Shown here: positions 1 through 11,304 of the stretch, piece after piece
Layout of the letters: every line of letters starts with the position of its first letter
How positions within the stretch are numbered: the first letter of the stretch is position 1
Source: Apostichopus japonicus
Lineage: Eukaryota > Echinodermata > Holothuroidea > Aspidochirotida > Stichopodidae
NCBI RefSeq assembly: GCF_037975245.1
Contig: NC_092583.1
Coordinates: forward strand, 7,515,264 to 7,579,263
DNA: 64,000 bases
Reading direction: 5' to 3'
Program-made: the position numbers and the translations under genes
Notes under the pieces: model-generated
Seen by the model: the letters and a program-made list of their open reading frames with translations, nothing else
Told to the model about the DNA's origin: nothing
The model's database searches: none

Positions 1-1000
1 ACAAAGAAACTTTGAAGTAAATATATAGACAACAATACCCCTATTAATTTACCCCCAGGTACTCTCATTATTTGATCTCTATGCTGGCAATTTACCACCC
101 ACGTTATACAGTGATTGAGGCGTCCGCATCAAGCTGGGGTTCCGCCCTTAATGTATACAGACACCCACTCTTAAGGTGATCAACCAAGTTCATCACAACT
201 TTAGTGCACTTAGTAATATTTGATAGGGTGCTGAGAAAAGTACATTATTTGCAGGATCTGCACGTACAATATTTGAAGACAATACCGATTGTAAAATTAA
301 ACAATGAGAAGACAATGAAGGGAAATGCAGCGTGCCTTTGAAAGTAACTGTGAGACGCCTGCCGAAGTTTGAACATAACGGAGACTACTTTTTGCCTCTT
401 ATATATTTGTTATTGGCGGGAGGGGGTAGGGGGGTGGAGGATGTCGGACTGGACTAATGACATCAGCCCCATTAAGCAAGATGTAAAATTGTAGAAATTT
501 ACTTAGGGACAAGAGTGGGATAGTTTACTGGAGATGGCAGTATGTCAGTTTGGTTTACAGCATTGTATGGATACGAATTACTGCTTTGTAATACTGTACG
601 TGCCTAAACACATTTCGCGTTTCCCATGCTAAACGATAGATCACGCCGTTTCGATGGCGCTATTTTATTATATATTAACTTGATACAGAGCCGTAGATAT
701 CAACAGCTCAGTATCAAGTTCATATTAAAGGAGAAATAAACGCTATAGCCTTTTCTGCTTAGAGAATACCGTTTTGAAGTACGCTTTTTTTTCGACAGAA
801 GCAACACGAATGCTTTTCAACCTTAATAATCGATTTAATTGTCACCCATGGCATTCGCAATTTTGTTTGAATTCCGGCAATTTCCACTTGTTTCGTGACG
901 TAGGCGAGCCACATATCTCATTTCAACACATTGAACTAACATTTCCTAAGCGCCGTTCACAATAACTACTGCAATATCTAGTCAAATTATTCTTCCGAAT
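1..1000. other. No recognisable gene
   Basis: The short open frames here show no family motif and no convincing splice signals. There is a G-rich patch near 415-440. I see nothing else that can be supported. Confidence 0.4.
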
Positions 1001-1020
1001 TTTTGAGAAAAAAAGAAAAC

Positions 1021-1430
1021 ATGGATGCATTTGGACTTGGTTGCTATCAAATCGGGCCTGAATACACGATGAAAGAACTGAGACAACGAGACCTAGAGCT
1101 TGCTAAACAGATCGCATCTGTGGCCGACACTGGCAGTTACTCTGATGCTAGTACTGCCAACACTAGTAACAGTTCTGCGACGAAGGGGAAAACCTGGCGC
1201 TTTTGTGCCTTTTGTACGTCCCATTTCTCTAAAAACCTTCCCCCGTCAGGAATAACATAATATCGTTTTCCCTTCCCTGCTCCTTCCTCTCATGTTTACT
1301 CAACCAACTGCTTGGCACTCCGAAATTTTGCACCAAGTTCGGAACAATCTCCAAGAGCAAGTGTACAATTCATATGCAGAGATGGGAATTGTTTGACTTA
1401 CGACATGTGGTTAGCTGACGTCATTTTTGA
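1021..1430 (+). pseudogene. Possible first exon or Nanos-like relic
   Basis: An ATG at 1021 in good context (A at -3, G at +4) opens a 79-codon frame starting MDAFGLGCYQIG, with a charged stretch KELRQRDLELAKQ and a Ser/Thr-rich tract. It ends in WRFCAFC, a C-x2-C pair, before a stop near 1258. The Cys codon overlaps a donor-like GTACGT. Near 1338, after an AG, a phase-compatible frame reads RNN...QVYNSY...C. Its spacing resembles the first half of a Nanos zinc finger (C-x2-C, then RNN, V-Y-x-S-H, x10, C), but the second Cys would become Phe, His becomes Tyr, and a stop falls inside. The second knuckle is absent. It may equally be a first exon of an unrelated gene, or chance. Low confidence. 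Confidence 0.22.
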
Positions 1431-2270
1431 AGCAGAGAAAGCAGTTCAGTCCGGATTGTTTGCTATATATGCCAGGTAAAATGAGACTAACTGCTACGGG
1501 TGTACACCCCCTCCCAATCAACTTTGGAATCTCATCCGACCTGATTAGTACAGAGTTGCGTTTATAGCTAATTATGAACCTAATTTTTGATCTAGCCATG
1601 CCTCAAAATACATAATTTGACATCTAAACGTTTATTTTTCGGGGGGGGGGTGAGTGGCGGGGCTTGAGGACCCAGGTACAACCCCCAGGTGGGAGTAGAA
1701 TAAAAAATATCAGGGCTATAGCCCCTCCTATATAAAATCCTTCATTCGCCACTGGACAATCCATAAAGTTTCATGCTTTTTTCTAAATCAGTAAGGGGAT
1801 TTAAAAAAAATTGTCTCACCCCCTCCCCTGACACCTTTTGTTATGGGGGGAAATAAACGGCTACATTATTAATATCTCACAGCCAACATACCTTGTTTGT
1901 TATGATTGATAACGTCTACCTTTGTGTTCAGTCCTAATTCCCAGTATCGGTTGGACCATCATGACAATGTGACCACATAGCTATATACATTTCTACCTTA
2001 ACTACAAAATGTGTAGCCAAGTATGTACCACAAATAAGTCATTAATAACCATGACCAACATATAGTTACATTATATTGATGCATTTATTAGCTAGTACTT
2101 TTTATACGCATCACGAGACTGGAAGACTCGAATTTACAATAATATTATTTTCAATGAATGTCCATTTTATTTACAACTTTAATTTAAAATGCAATATTTT
2201 CATATTTATAGCAACTTTGATTTCAGTTTTCAATTTTAATATTTTTTATTTCACTTTACTTAATCTTTTA
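1261..2270. other. Intergenic, A/T-rich, no gene
   Basis: Beyond the possible relic above, this stretch holds an oligo-G run near 1640-1650 and low-complexity AT sequence. No coding or RNA signal is seen. Confidence 0.4.
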
Positions 2271-2274
2271 ACCC

Positions 2275-2826
2275 TAATTGACCCTCTACATCCAGACCGG
2301 GAAGTTTCGACAAGACCACTCTCCTCTTAAATACCTGGACCTACACTAGTCACGTGACCCAACAGTTTCCAAGACAAACGAACATGAAAACAAACTAACT
2401 TATAGTTAGTAAACAAATACATGTACATACTTGTTCAAACTTATAATATTAATGTGTGAAAGTGTGTAATGTATACGTGTGTTAATAAAAAAGGCTGTAA
2501 TAAAAAAAAATGTGTTCTTAGGAGAAAAATGTTAATACTTATCCCGGAAAAAGGTAAAAAAAGGCCTCTGAACTCTAAGTTAAAAAAAAGGCCTACTTAG
2601 TTTATACTTAATATTACTAACCTTATATACATAATTACCTTATTCTACTTATTACTTACAAACAACAATAATACACACAAAGACAAAAACCACAGACAAA
2701 CCATTGTCTGAAGAACAATACACAAAAACTGCTGAGTACATGACGTCATCTAGGTCCACTAATATTCCTACAATCTAGGTCTCGTCTACACTTCCGGTCT
2801 TTCAAATGGAGGGTCAAAGAAAAATA
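2275..2826 (-). other. Copy A 3' flank / probable 3' UTR, conserved with copy B
   Basis: This downstream flank of copy A aligns by eye with 58138-58761 beside copy B. Examples are the block around the CACGTGAC site at about 2350, and the block at 2715-2820 containing TGACGTCA at 2741-2748. The segmental duplication therefore extends past the stop codon. The last exon itself contains AATAAA overlapping the stop region. I could not choose the polyadenylation site. Confidence 0.55.
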
Positions 2827-3006
2827 TTAAAATTTATTAAAGGAAGAGGGACCCTCATTTTCGGGACCACACTTCGTGGAAGGTGTGCGTGGCCATCGAG
2901 CTGCTCTTGGTCGTTCAAGCTTTTCTTGTGACGGTTTAGTGGCTGCTTCTGTAGCTGTGGGAGGTTCTAAGACTTGTGGTGTTACTGATCTAATACCCGC
3001 CGTTTT
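2827..3006 (-). CDS. Copy A exon 5: C-terminus
   Basis: 60 codons including TAA at 2829-2827, after acceptor CACACAG. Basic and Pro-rich, ending PSSFNKF, nearly identical to copy B exon 5. Confidence 0.85.
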   Translation of the reverse strand, partial: KTAGIRSVTPQVLEPPTATEAATKPSQEKLERPRAARWPRTPSTKCGPENEGPSSFNKF

Positions 3007-6000
3007 CTGTGTGAGAATAAATAAAGAAAAGTCCGCAAAATGGAACTGACAAAGGCACCTAAGAAAAACAACTGGAGATTATCAAAAGAACTTGTCAGTG
3101 AAATGTTCGAAAATATTTCAAGATGTTTCAAGATGTTTATCAAGTGAAGACAGCCTTTAAATGTTGGTAACATCACCCCCCCCCCCCCCTCCCCGATCCT
3201 CATGATCTCGTATCCATTCCTGTTCATTAAGTATGGGCGAAATTGATAGAGAGAAACAATATATTATATACTAAACTAAGGAATTGATTGTAATTCTAAG
3301 AGGATCACATCTTTCCAAATTACCGGACGAGCAGATGCGGCTCTACTGATGGACGATCTGATAGTCTCGTCGATTTTGGCAAACTCTCCCTGATCATCTG
3401 GCATCGACAGGTTCCATCTCTTGAAGATTGCATTGATGGTTGCCTCCAACTCCTCCGTCGAGTTGGCGTATTTCGGCTCCTCTCCTTCCTCCATCTCCTC
3501 TTCGGACATCTCAGCGGTACCGTCGATGTCGATTACCTCCTCCTGCCACTCTTCATTGTCCGGTTCCTCATCCTCTTGAAATATTTCACGACAAACACCC
3601 TTCATCTCCTGGAACCGACTATTTGTTCCAGAGAGTGGGATCGGGGCAGGTGTAGAAGGTACAGGTGTTATGCCCTGTGAGATAAAGATATATAAAAAAT
3701 GTCCGATAGAATGGTTTTAAAGACTGCAGAAATTATTGTGGGGAACAGAATTCGCGCCAATGACGTCAGCAGTGATTGAGCCCTGTACCTCCAACAATTG
3801 AACCCATTTGCCTGAAAAAAATTCCCCTTGTTATGAAGCCAAGGGGAGGGGGTGTCCTCCTCCCCTTTGGATATTTTTTGCATTTCCAGGTGGCCTCAGA
3901 TGCAATTTGGTGCAATGTAGCACACTTCAACACCCACTCCATTTTGTTAATAATTTTGCATTTTCACCTGGCCCTAGATGCAATTTGGTGCTCCAAATGA
4001 GATTTTTCTCTCATTGGAAATGAAAAAGGGGTTTTCTGACTTGCGAAGCAGGGGGGGGGGGCGGAATGATACTTCCGCCCCCCATATTTTTCAATGGGGG
4101 GCCCTGGTTCCTACGCCTTTGTAAGTTCTTTCTTTCAATTTACTGGAATATCTGGATCAAGCAATTTGAAACACGGTATGATTGCTATGTAAGACCTACA
4201 TGAATCTTGAGGATGCCTTCCAAGTCCATCTCCCCCCCAGCCTCCTTGTCCTTCCTCTTCTCCAGTTTGGATGGCAACATCCTCTCGACTTGTGTCTTTA
4301 TCTGATCAAGCAGGTGTTCAGCATCTTCTTCACCGACGGCATTCCCACTCAAAGTCATGATGTCTCGGAGAAGTTGGATGTTATCTCTGTGATGATTGCA
4401 AGAAGTTCTGGCCAATCCTCGGGAGTTGTTGGCGCATGCGCAGTCTTGATCTACTGGAGTTTCATGGTGACCACGGTGGATAATGCGGGTAGCACATTGG
4501 GCATTGCCAGTTTCAGGTGCTACGACGAACAAAGAAAAGCAAATTGGAATTACTATCTGGACAACATAACTCGATTTTTATGAGGATAAAAATCATTAAC
4601 CATTCTTTCATGTGCAACGTTTTTTTAAGGACATTCACTACAAAAAGGTTGTTACGTAAGATTGATTAAAAGTTGTCTTGTTTGTCCCTACTTCAAGATG
4701 AATTAAATAGCAAATTATCCTATCGTGTCCTGTATGAGTAAGTGTTTGCCTTTGGGACAGTTTGCGTCACATTAAGCGAACGTGAATCTTATCCTCTATA
4801 TTTTTAATGGACAAATGAAGATTCTCAATTAAATTGATCACATTTCACAATAAAATGGGAGCACATTTAATGCGTCACGTACAAGTTCAAATAGAAAGAA
4901 AATATATACTTTTTTACCAAATGTCTTGGCACGGCATTCCTCTCCTAGGTGCTCGGAGAGGTTGTGAGAGCATGGTGGACTACTGGATGGGCTTCGGCAC
5001 CCAGTCTCTGATGCTCTGAAGGGCTGTACATCGGTTAGACGCACAGTGGGTTTGAACTGTTAAAATAGAAACAGAACCATTTTATCTATCTGTAACACCG
5101 CCCCCTTTAAAAGATGGAAAATAATAAGCTGAAAACAGCATTTATCCTGCAAGGATCTTTATTAACAAACTTGCCCCTCCCCCTCCCTTCGGTCCAGCCC
5201 ACTTTTCGTCCCCAAGGAACAGTTGTGTTAACAAAAAAATAAATCATTCTTATTTAGTAGCAAAGCTACGTTAAAAGTTCCCACTATTTCAATTTTTACC
5301 CATTTGCATGTTTCTCCCAAACTTACTGGGGAATCTGTTGGCAGGGGTGGCAGAGAGTGTGGGGGGGGGGTGTTCAGACGGTAGCAGACGAATAGGGGCA
5401 ATCAATTATGAACGATACACTGTAGCACAGGATCATTATCTTATCAGAACCTTTTTTATACCCACTGTGCGTCCCCAGTGAAACAAGTATGTTTTACAAT
5501 ACAGAAATAACTTGTCATGATATCATATTTTTACACAATTTTTTGTGGGATTTTTTTACCTTCACGCTCATATAAACATCGTCATATTGTTCCCAAATCA
5601 TCTATCCATTGATTAATATTTACATAGAGCCTCTTGTAGGACTGACGAATCACCCGCTATAGGAGAAAATGCTAACATTATCTGCACATATACATGAACA
5701 GAAGAAGCGTAATAAATTTAATGTTACCCAGGTTCAGCTGCTAAATATTGCTGTAACTTTTCAAAAGTACTTTCACGGAGATTCTTTACCTAGAGCTCCA
5801 ATTAAGCTCAGACATCGAAGAGTTATGATTGCAATACGTCTCAGAAAGAGGAATATTGTTTGAGGGGGGGGGGGGGGGTTGACCATTAGCTGATTGCCTA
5901 GCATATTTAGGGCCTATGTTTATATGAAAAATGAGGGTGAACGAAATATATAATTATATTCCAAAAATATAAGGTCATAGAGCGATAAAATGACGACAAA

Positions 6001-6911
6001 CATTTGTACCGATAACTTGTCCAAACAAAGCATTGAAACACATTATGATATCATTTCATCAGTCCTGATTGAGTAAAACCAACAACAACAAAAAACATTT
6101 TACTACACAAAAATCATTATTTTCAACAATTTGCACTGGGTACTACGAGATAAAAGGGCAACTTCATATGAGTATCATGTTGGCAATTTCAGTTAACTTC
6201 TACATGTACAATATTGATATCAAACATTGAAATACAAGCACTGTGGATTGAAAATGGCTCCGCGTTTTCCTAGCTGGGAGTTTAGTTTAGAAGCTATAAA
6301 TGCTGTATGTGTGTGTATGTGTGCGTATGTATGTGTGTATGTTGGCAATTGACTTGATTGAGAATTTGAGAACCCACTTAGCCGGGGTCGTGTTTGGAGA
6401 GGGGGGGGGGCAGAGGATGGCAGACGAATAGGGATTTCAGTGTGGGACAGTTAGCTATGAATGACTTCACTACAGCAAACGATCATTATAGTTTATGAAG
6501 GACGATCTCGATACAGAGTTGTTACTGCATTTACAGCTGTACAGGTAAACGCAAACCCATAGATGGTATAGACTTGTTTTGAAGTGCAATACATAATGTC
6601 GTTTTGTCGGGGATAAATAGTACCACTGCAAAACAGATGTATCCCCCTACCCCACCCTTCCACCTCCCCAGTTCAGGGTTTAACTTGTATTAATATGAAT
6701 ATCAAACGTACGTTCTTACTGATGTTGTAATGTTGAGTTCCATGTCGCTCTGTGGTTACAGCTGATCTGTTTACAGCTAATATATTATGATGGTTTAACT
6801 CACCAGTGCTCGGCGTTTTCGGCCAATCCACCGTTTAAAGTTGGCATATCGTCCGCTTGGGGCGGATGGATTCACTGATGCGAAGTGGACTTTCGAAGAA
6901 ACACAACCCAT
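2827..6911 (-). CDS. MGCVSSK acidic protein, copy A (5 exons, 365 aa)
   Basis: Exons on the minus strand: 6911-6804, 5056-4918, 4519-4200, 3674-3324, 3006-2827; 1,098 nt. Phases are 0, 1, 0, 0 and each junction has GT..AG. The N-terminus MGCVSSK fits an N-myristoylation signal (Gly2, Ser6, Lys7) followed by a palmitoylatable Cys3, as in Src-family kinases, so a membrane-anchored cytoplasmic protein is inferred. A basic patch (FKRWIGRKRRAL) ends exon 1. Exon 3 is Cys/His-bearing (CNHH) and then helical. Exon 4 is strongly acidic and ends in a Ser/Ala-rich helix. Exon 5 is basic and Pro-rich. No enzymatic motif is visible and I do not recognise the family. It is intact and paralogous to copy B near 60 kb; exons 2, 4 and 5 have identical lengths. 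A transposon-like repeat sits in the intron between exons 3 and 4. Confidence 0.8.
3324..3674 (-). CDS. Copy A exon 4: acidic region
   Basis: 351 nt, phase 0 on both sides; donor GTAATT. It opens with GITPVPSTPAP; the second residue is Ile where copy B has Met, so this exon is not a start. The acidic core CREIFQEDEEPDNEEWQEE is the same as in copy B. Confidence 0.85.
3830..4125 (+). repeat. Interspersed repeat, inverted copy of 53.7-54.1 kb
   Basis: Two internal sub-repeats carry GATGCAATTTGGTGC about 75 bp apart, and the flanks are poly-G/C. The same unit occurs in reverse complement at about 53700-54095. It lies in the intron between exons 4 and 3 of copy A and ends in a 'cctacgcc' motif common to several repeats in this window. 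Confidence 0.7.
4200..4519 (-). CDS. Copy A exon 3
   Basis: 320 nt, phase 1 in and phase 0 out (donor GTAGGT). It holds a Cys/His-rich segment (CACANN..., CNHH) followed by LLRDIMTLSGNAVGEEDAEHL, predicted helical. It is shorter than copy B exon 3 because the Glu-rich insert is missing. Confidence 0.8.
4918..5056 (-). CDS. Copy A exon 2
   Basis: 139 nt, entered at phase 0 after acceptor TTAACAG and left at phase 1 before GTAAAA. It encodes FKPTVRLTDVQPF... with a Ser/Pro-rich middle. It has the same length and phase as copy B exon 2. Confidence 0.75.
5060..6800. other. Copy A intron 1
   Basis: A 1.75-kb intron, far longer than the 0.33-kb intron 1 of copy B. It contains oligo-G runs near 5360, 5865-5878 and 6400 and a TG/TATG microsatellite at about 6303-6343. 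No second gene is seen inside. Confidence 0.55.
6804..6911 (-). CDS. Copy A exon 1: myristoyl/palmitoyl N-terminus
   Basis: ATG at 6911-6909; 36 codons ending RKRRAL, then donor GTGAGT. Residues 2-7 GCVSSK give the predicted lipidation motif. The stretch SAPSGRYANFKRWIGRKRR is identical to copy B, while residues 8-14 have diverged. Confidence 0.85.
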
Positions 6912-7340
6912 TTTGATGAATAGCCTGTAGCTTTAAAGACACAGCGAGGAACGGAGTCAAGCGATAGCATAGCACAGCAATGTGTTGACAATGTTTTTCT
7001 ACCTTAACCCAGCGGATCAGTTCATTATTATGACGTCGGCGCTTATTTGAATAGATGCGTAAATCACGCGTACGCGCGTATAGTTACAACAGAACTTCAA
7101 CGTGTTGGTGCGTGTATTTGTGGGTAGACGACCATGTATCTATGCATATTCGTGAAAATTATAACCTTAGTAATGGTAACCGAGATAAAGTACTACTCCA
7201 CACACAGAAAGTGTTGGTCAATGATTCCTAATACACAGTCACATACCGTTATCTAACGGAGTGACACAGCGGGTAGTGACGTCACGACTGGGATACATGC
7301 ATCTCTATACATCAGTAGCGTATAGCCTATAGCCAATGTA
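6912..7340 (-). promoter_or_regulatory. Copy A promoter region with CRE-like sites
   Basis: Upstream of copy A exon 1. TGACGTCG (7031-7038) and a palindromic CRE, TGACGTCA (7277-7284), recur at matching distances upstream of copy B (61983-61990 as TGACGTTG, and 62224-62231). The segment between them, around GCTTATTTGAATA and AAATCACGCG, is also retained while introns have diverged. CREB/ATF binding is inference. Confidence 0.5.
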
Positions 7341-7664
7341 CTCTCAATAACGATATCATATCATATTGTATGTGTATCAGTGTCTGTATACACTATGTTT
7401 GATTACAGGCGGCGTTTTAAGAGAGTTCGTCACTAACATACTGGACATTAATATCCTATGCAACTCATCAACAGCAAACTGAATAAGCAAGAGGTATATA
7501 AAGAAATTCTGAAATTTGATATTATTGATTAAGAAGTCTCTCCCAGTTTAAGAACATACAATGCTTCTTCATCCTGATCCAATCCAACCCCTCCTCCACC
7601 CCTCCCTCTACGAAAATACGATCAGAGAAGTAAGAAACTTTGTTGACTTAACTCATTTTAGACT

Positions 7665-7960
7665 GGTGCTGTGGCCGATTGGATAAAGGCGGTGGCATTT
7701 GAAGCAATGAGGCTTACCAATCGGGAGGTTCGATTCCCGGCCGGGTCATAGTAAGGCGGGTTTTTCATCCAAGAGCAATGTACGGTTTTCCCATCTGAAA
7801 TGACTTTCTAAATTGAAAAGATTCCAAATTTGAGTTAAAATGTTGCATTGGAAGCCACCCGACGTGTAAGTTATAATCCATTAGCCCTTGCGTGTCTCTC
7901 CCACATTTGTGGTCGCTTAAGCGTCGTAAAAATAACTGCTGATTATTATTATTATTATGA
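7665..7960 (+). repeat. tRNA-derived SINE with ATT tail
   Basis: It starts with a tRNA-like head: box A-like GTGGCCGATTGGA and box B GGTTCGATTCC at 7727-7737. A non-tRNA body follows, then an (ATT)n tail at about 7945-7957. The tRNA cloverleaf is incomplete, so it is a retroposon rather than a gene. Confidence 0.65.
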
Positions 7961-8404
7961 TCATTTTTAATACAAAGAAATAAATATGACCCTCCCTGAG
8001 AAGAAACAAAGAGAGAATATAATATATAAAAATCTAGATGTTTGCGATATCTCTATCCAAACGGCATAATATCGGAAGTCACACAGCTGTTGCTACAAAA
8101 CGTACAATAATGTACATAATTTATGAACAATCTCTTCACATGAAGAAAATCTGGCAATATTGGTAATTTACATTTATACGGTAAAATCTCATTTTGCATG
8201 TGGTCATTAATATCACTTTCAAACAATGTGACAGTGTGAAGAGTAACGTAGTAAATATATGCAAAATAGTTTCGCTCACAGCAAAAGAGTAAGTTATTGA
8301 AAATATCTTTTATCTTAATGATAGCAGAGAATCATACTTGTTAGATAATAATTTTGCCAATGTACAAACATGTGAAAATAATTTTCTGCTAGAAAAACAA
8401 TGTG

Positions 8405-8600
8405 TCATATATATATCTAATTGACACCGTAGTGAGTTGGAAAATCCAGAACAGTGAAAAAACTTCCAGCTTCCACCGCGATTCGAACCCGGGCCTCCCG
8501 CTTTATATGCGGATACCCTAACCACTAGGATATGGACGCTGATTGTACGTCCAGAGGTTCGAATCCGGTAAGGAAGATCTTAATTCCACTGTAGAGGTTT
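8405..8600 (-). repeat. tRNA-like SINE fragment
   Basis: On the minus strand, 8540-8475 reads as a near-complete tRNA-like head: D-arm CCTAGTGGTTAGG, anticodon-loop sequence ATATAAA and box B GGTTCGAATC. Its downstream body (GGAAAATCCAGAACAGTGAAAA on the plus strand) recurs at about 8800-8840 without the head, so the unit is repetitive. Confidence 0.5.
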
Positions 8601-8877
8601 GTCACCTGTATCGAACAATAGTATTCTGTTTTGGTGACATATTTGCCTTACCCTAGAGATCAAACATGATGCTAACCAACTCGAAATCATTTGTGATTCC
8701 TAAAGCCGGATCTCGCAAGAGATACCTGGGACAGACTTTGTTAATGAAATGAAGGTAAACGACAAAGGCAAATGAATATATGTATATAATTGAAATCGTA
8801 GTGAGCTGGAAAATCCAGAACAGTGAAAAACCTTCCATATATATATACTTATACTACTTAATACTGAACAATACCAA

Positions 8878-9025
8878 ACAATACACAAAAACTGCTGGGT
8901 ACATGACGTCATCTATGTCCACTAATATTCCAACAATCCAGGTCTCGTCTACACTTCCGGTCTTTCAAATAGAGGGTCAAAGAAAATAATTAACATGTAT
9001 TAAAGGAAGAGGGGCGCTCATTTTC
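8878..9025 (-). pseudogene. Third copy of the MGCVSSK gene: 3'-end fragment
   Basis: Matches the 3' ends of copies A (about 2715-2860) and B (about 58650-58800), including TGACGTCA at 8904-8911 and the last codons of exon 5. The homology breaks just inside the exon; no other exon of this copy is found nearby. Confidence 0.7.
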
Positions 9026-9054
9026 AAAGAACTCAAGACTGAAATTCTGTCTTA

Positions 9055-9215
9055 AGTCAACCCGTGAAAACTTTAGACCAAGTTGGCTTTCTTTAATAGC
9101 GTCATCATTCATCACAAGCGGAGCCTTTTGACAAAGTTAGGGTTCTTTAATAGCGCCACCATTTACAACTAGTTGTCTTCTCTCCTTTTTTGTGCCAAAG
9201 GTAATGCACCACAAT
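9055..9215 (+). repeat. Repeat pair with 20.3 kb
   Basis: The block from CCCGTGAAAACTTTAGACC through 'atagcgccaccatttacaac' recurs at about 20304-20420 in the same orientation, in intron 1 of the central gene. Confidence 0.65.
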
Positions 9216-9589
9216 TAGAGTAGTGTTCATCCGCTCGAAAGGTTAACCATTGTCAGAGAAAGAGGTAAAAGTACCTAAGGTAAAGCTTGTTTAAACATGT
9301 AATCAGTTACTATCATCGTTTGTTCTGCCTTTATATGAAAGAGCATAATTTAAAGTACAGATGGTGTGAAAATATAGGGAGGATCGATGGTGATATAAAC
9401 CATTTTGTAAAATCTTTTGATAAATGTTGATATTACTCCGAGCGAGCAGATGGAAGGGTGGGAGTTCAGTATGCTAAACTTGCTCATCTTCTAGCTCAAA
9501 ATCTAAACGGTCATGATATGGAAGTTTGTGAGTGCCATGATAGGCCAAGATCTCAGCTATCATGTGGTGGGTAGGTTATGCCATTTGAA

Positions 9590-9780
9590 AACTTCTCTCT
9601 ATGCTTTGAAGAAAGACAACAGCTGAATGGAAGACTTAAGATACAGAGGAGGACAGACAACAATTGAAAAATACATTGAAGGCAACAGAGGAGGAAGAAC
9701 AACAGCTGGGATGGAAGACTAAATAAAACAGGGGAGGTAAGACAGTTATTCAAAGATACATTGAAGGCAACAAAGGATTG
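9590..9780 (+). pseudogene. Decayed copy of coiled-coil exon 4
   Basis: Contains several units like GAAAGACAACAGCTGA and ACATTGAAGGCAACAGAGG, the 42-bp repeat of exon 4 at 27.9-28.6 kb, but with deletions, frameshifts and stops. With 11305-11613 it forms a broken partial duplicate of the central gene. Confidence 0.75.
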
Positions 9781-10305
9781 TTACGGATAGCTTCCGGGGT
9801 CCATCAGTATGTGCAAGGATGCAGCTTTCTGATTGCTATACGGTTCTCTTAATTACGGTTTGATGTCAGTGGTTCCACTACCGCTTTCTACGGGCAGTTA
9901 CGTATTCCGTACGGGTTATTACGGCATGGTACGGTACTATCAAAGGGACCTTCCACCCGATGTAGCCATTCATTCCACACCTTGCTTCATACATTGAAGG
10001 ACCTCTGGAAAACTCGCCAGAAGTAGATGCAGATCTGGATCCAGGCCTTGATTCATCGTTGCATCCAGCCTCTGATGACTCTGTAGCGGCTAATATTGGC
10101 TCTTCCTCTCCCTCGTGGTGACCTCTTCTTGTATGGTATGATGAACTGCTGTGACGTAGAGATGTGCTCTGATCAATGGAGAAAGGCAGAATGATTGAAT
10201 AGTTGAACAAGCCTCACTACTTGATACAAGCATCGGGTGCCTCGATTCGTATGGCAACCCGTACCAAGCCGTATCAACCCATCACAACACGTTTCGACCC
10301 ATATC
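9780..10305 (+). repeat. Element shared with intron 5 of the central gene
   Basis: Sequence around GGATTGTTACGGATAG and degenerate 'cgtatcaaccc' units matches about 30230-30460. It resumes at about 11166-11290 after the LINE insertion, so it is collinear with the intact gene between exons 5 and 6. Confidence 0.6.
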
Positions 10306-11200
10306 AAGTTAATAATAATAATAATAATAAATTACACTTATAAAGCGATTAATACAGCGTTTCAAAGCGCTTTACAAAGTAGGAAAGAGACAAAGGAAAC
10401 CAAGGGGGAAAAAAAACTAGGTATCGAATAGAAATGTTTTAAGTTGTCTCTTGAAAATACAAATGTAGGGAGAGTCACGAATGTTAAATAGGAAATCGCC
10501 ATAACGAGTGCGGGTACGTGGACCAGGAGTTAATTGCAAATGCGCATGATTGGAAGAGTGAAGCGTAACTGTAGTTGACCTATACGCAAAGGAGTAATAA
10601 GGTCAGTGATATATTGAGGAGCAAGCCCGTTGATCGCTTGTAGGTGAGAAGTATGATCTTAAACTGGACGCGCTGCGAGATGGGAAGCCAATGCAATGAA
10701 CTGAGTACAGGGGTGAGGTTATCAAACTTTTTAGTGAGTCAGACTAGGCGCGCAGCAGCGTTCTGAATTCTCTGAAGGGGAGCTATATGAGAAACTGGCA
10801 AATTCACATACAAACTGTTGCAGTAATCCAAATAGGAGGAAACAGAAGCGTGAACCAGTCGTTCAGTTGAGCCTTGATCTAGATACCTCCTGAGTTTACC
10901 AATTTTGTAAATACCATACGCAGCTGAACGACAAGTGTTCTGAATATGTTTTCGCATATCGAGTTTATCGTCGAGCAAGACACCAAGATCACGTGTACTT
11001 TCGGAAGGAGTTATGACATTTGTACCAACAGTGAGGTCAGGTAGGTTACTCGAATCTCTAAACTAGGAGGTGACGTGGATGACTTTGGTCTTTGAATCGT
11101 TAAGGAGCGAACTGTTGCAAGTGGACCATTGCTTGATATCAGCGATACAATTGAAGAGACTGGTTGTATCAAGCCGTAGTGTGTACATACCAATACTTCA
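10306..11200 (-). mobile_element. 5'-truncated LINE (CR1/L2-like RT C-terminus)
   Basis: On the minus strand, frames carry the tail of a non-LTR reverse transcriptase: CIADIKQWSTCNSSLLN, then LGVLLDDKLDMRKHI, YLDYCNSLY and PLQRIQNAAARLV, the usual order downstream of the RT catalytic core. There are stops and frameshifts, so it is dead. The 3' end is a (TTA)n tail at about 10306-10330 (written AAT on the plus strand). CR1/L2 placement is by motif resemblance only. Confidence 0.8.
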
Positions 11201-11304
11201 CGCGATCTTTTTTATATATGTACCAATACGTACCAACCCGTAGTGGGTCCGTCACCGATCACGTGATCATGCCTTACTAAGATTGCGCTAGGGTCCACTC
11301 ATCT

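Noticed and set aside
3440-3655. Pro/Ser-rich plus-strand frame
   Set aside because: Antisense of the acidic exon 4 of copy A.
4182-4583. 133-codon plus-strand frame
   Set aside because: It is the antisense of copy A exon 3; the minus strand matches copy B exon 3 with conserved phases.
7665-7740. Functional tRNA gene
   Set aside because: The D-arm and anticodon arm do not form a proper cloverleaf, and it continues into a SINE body with an ATT tail.
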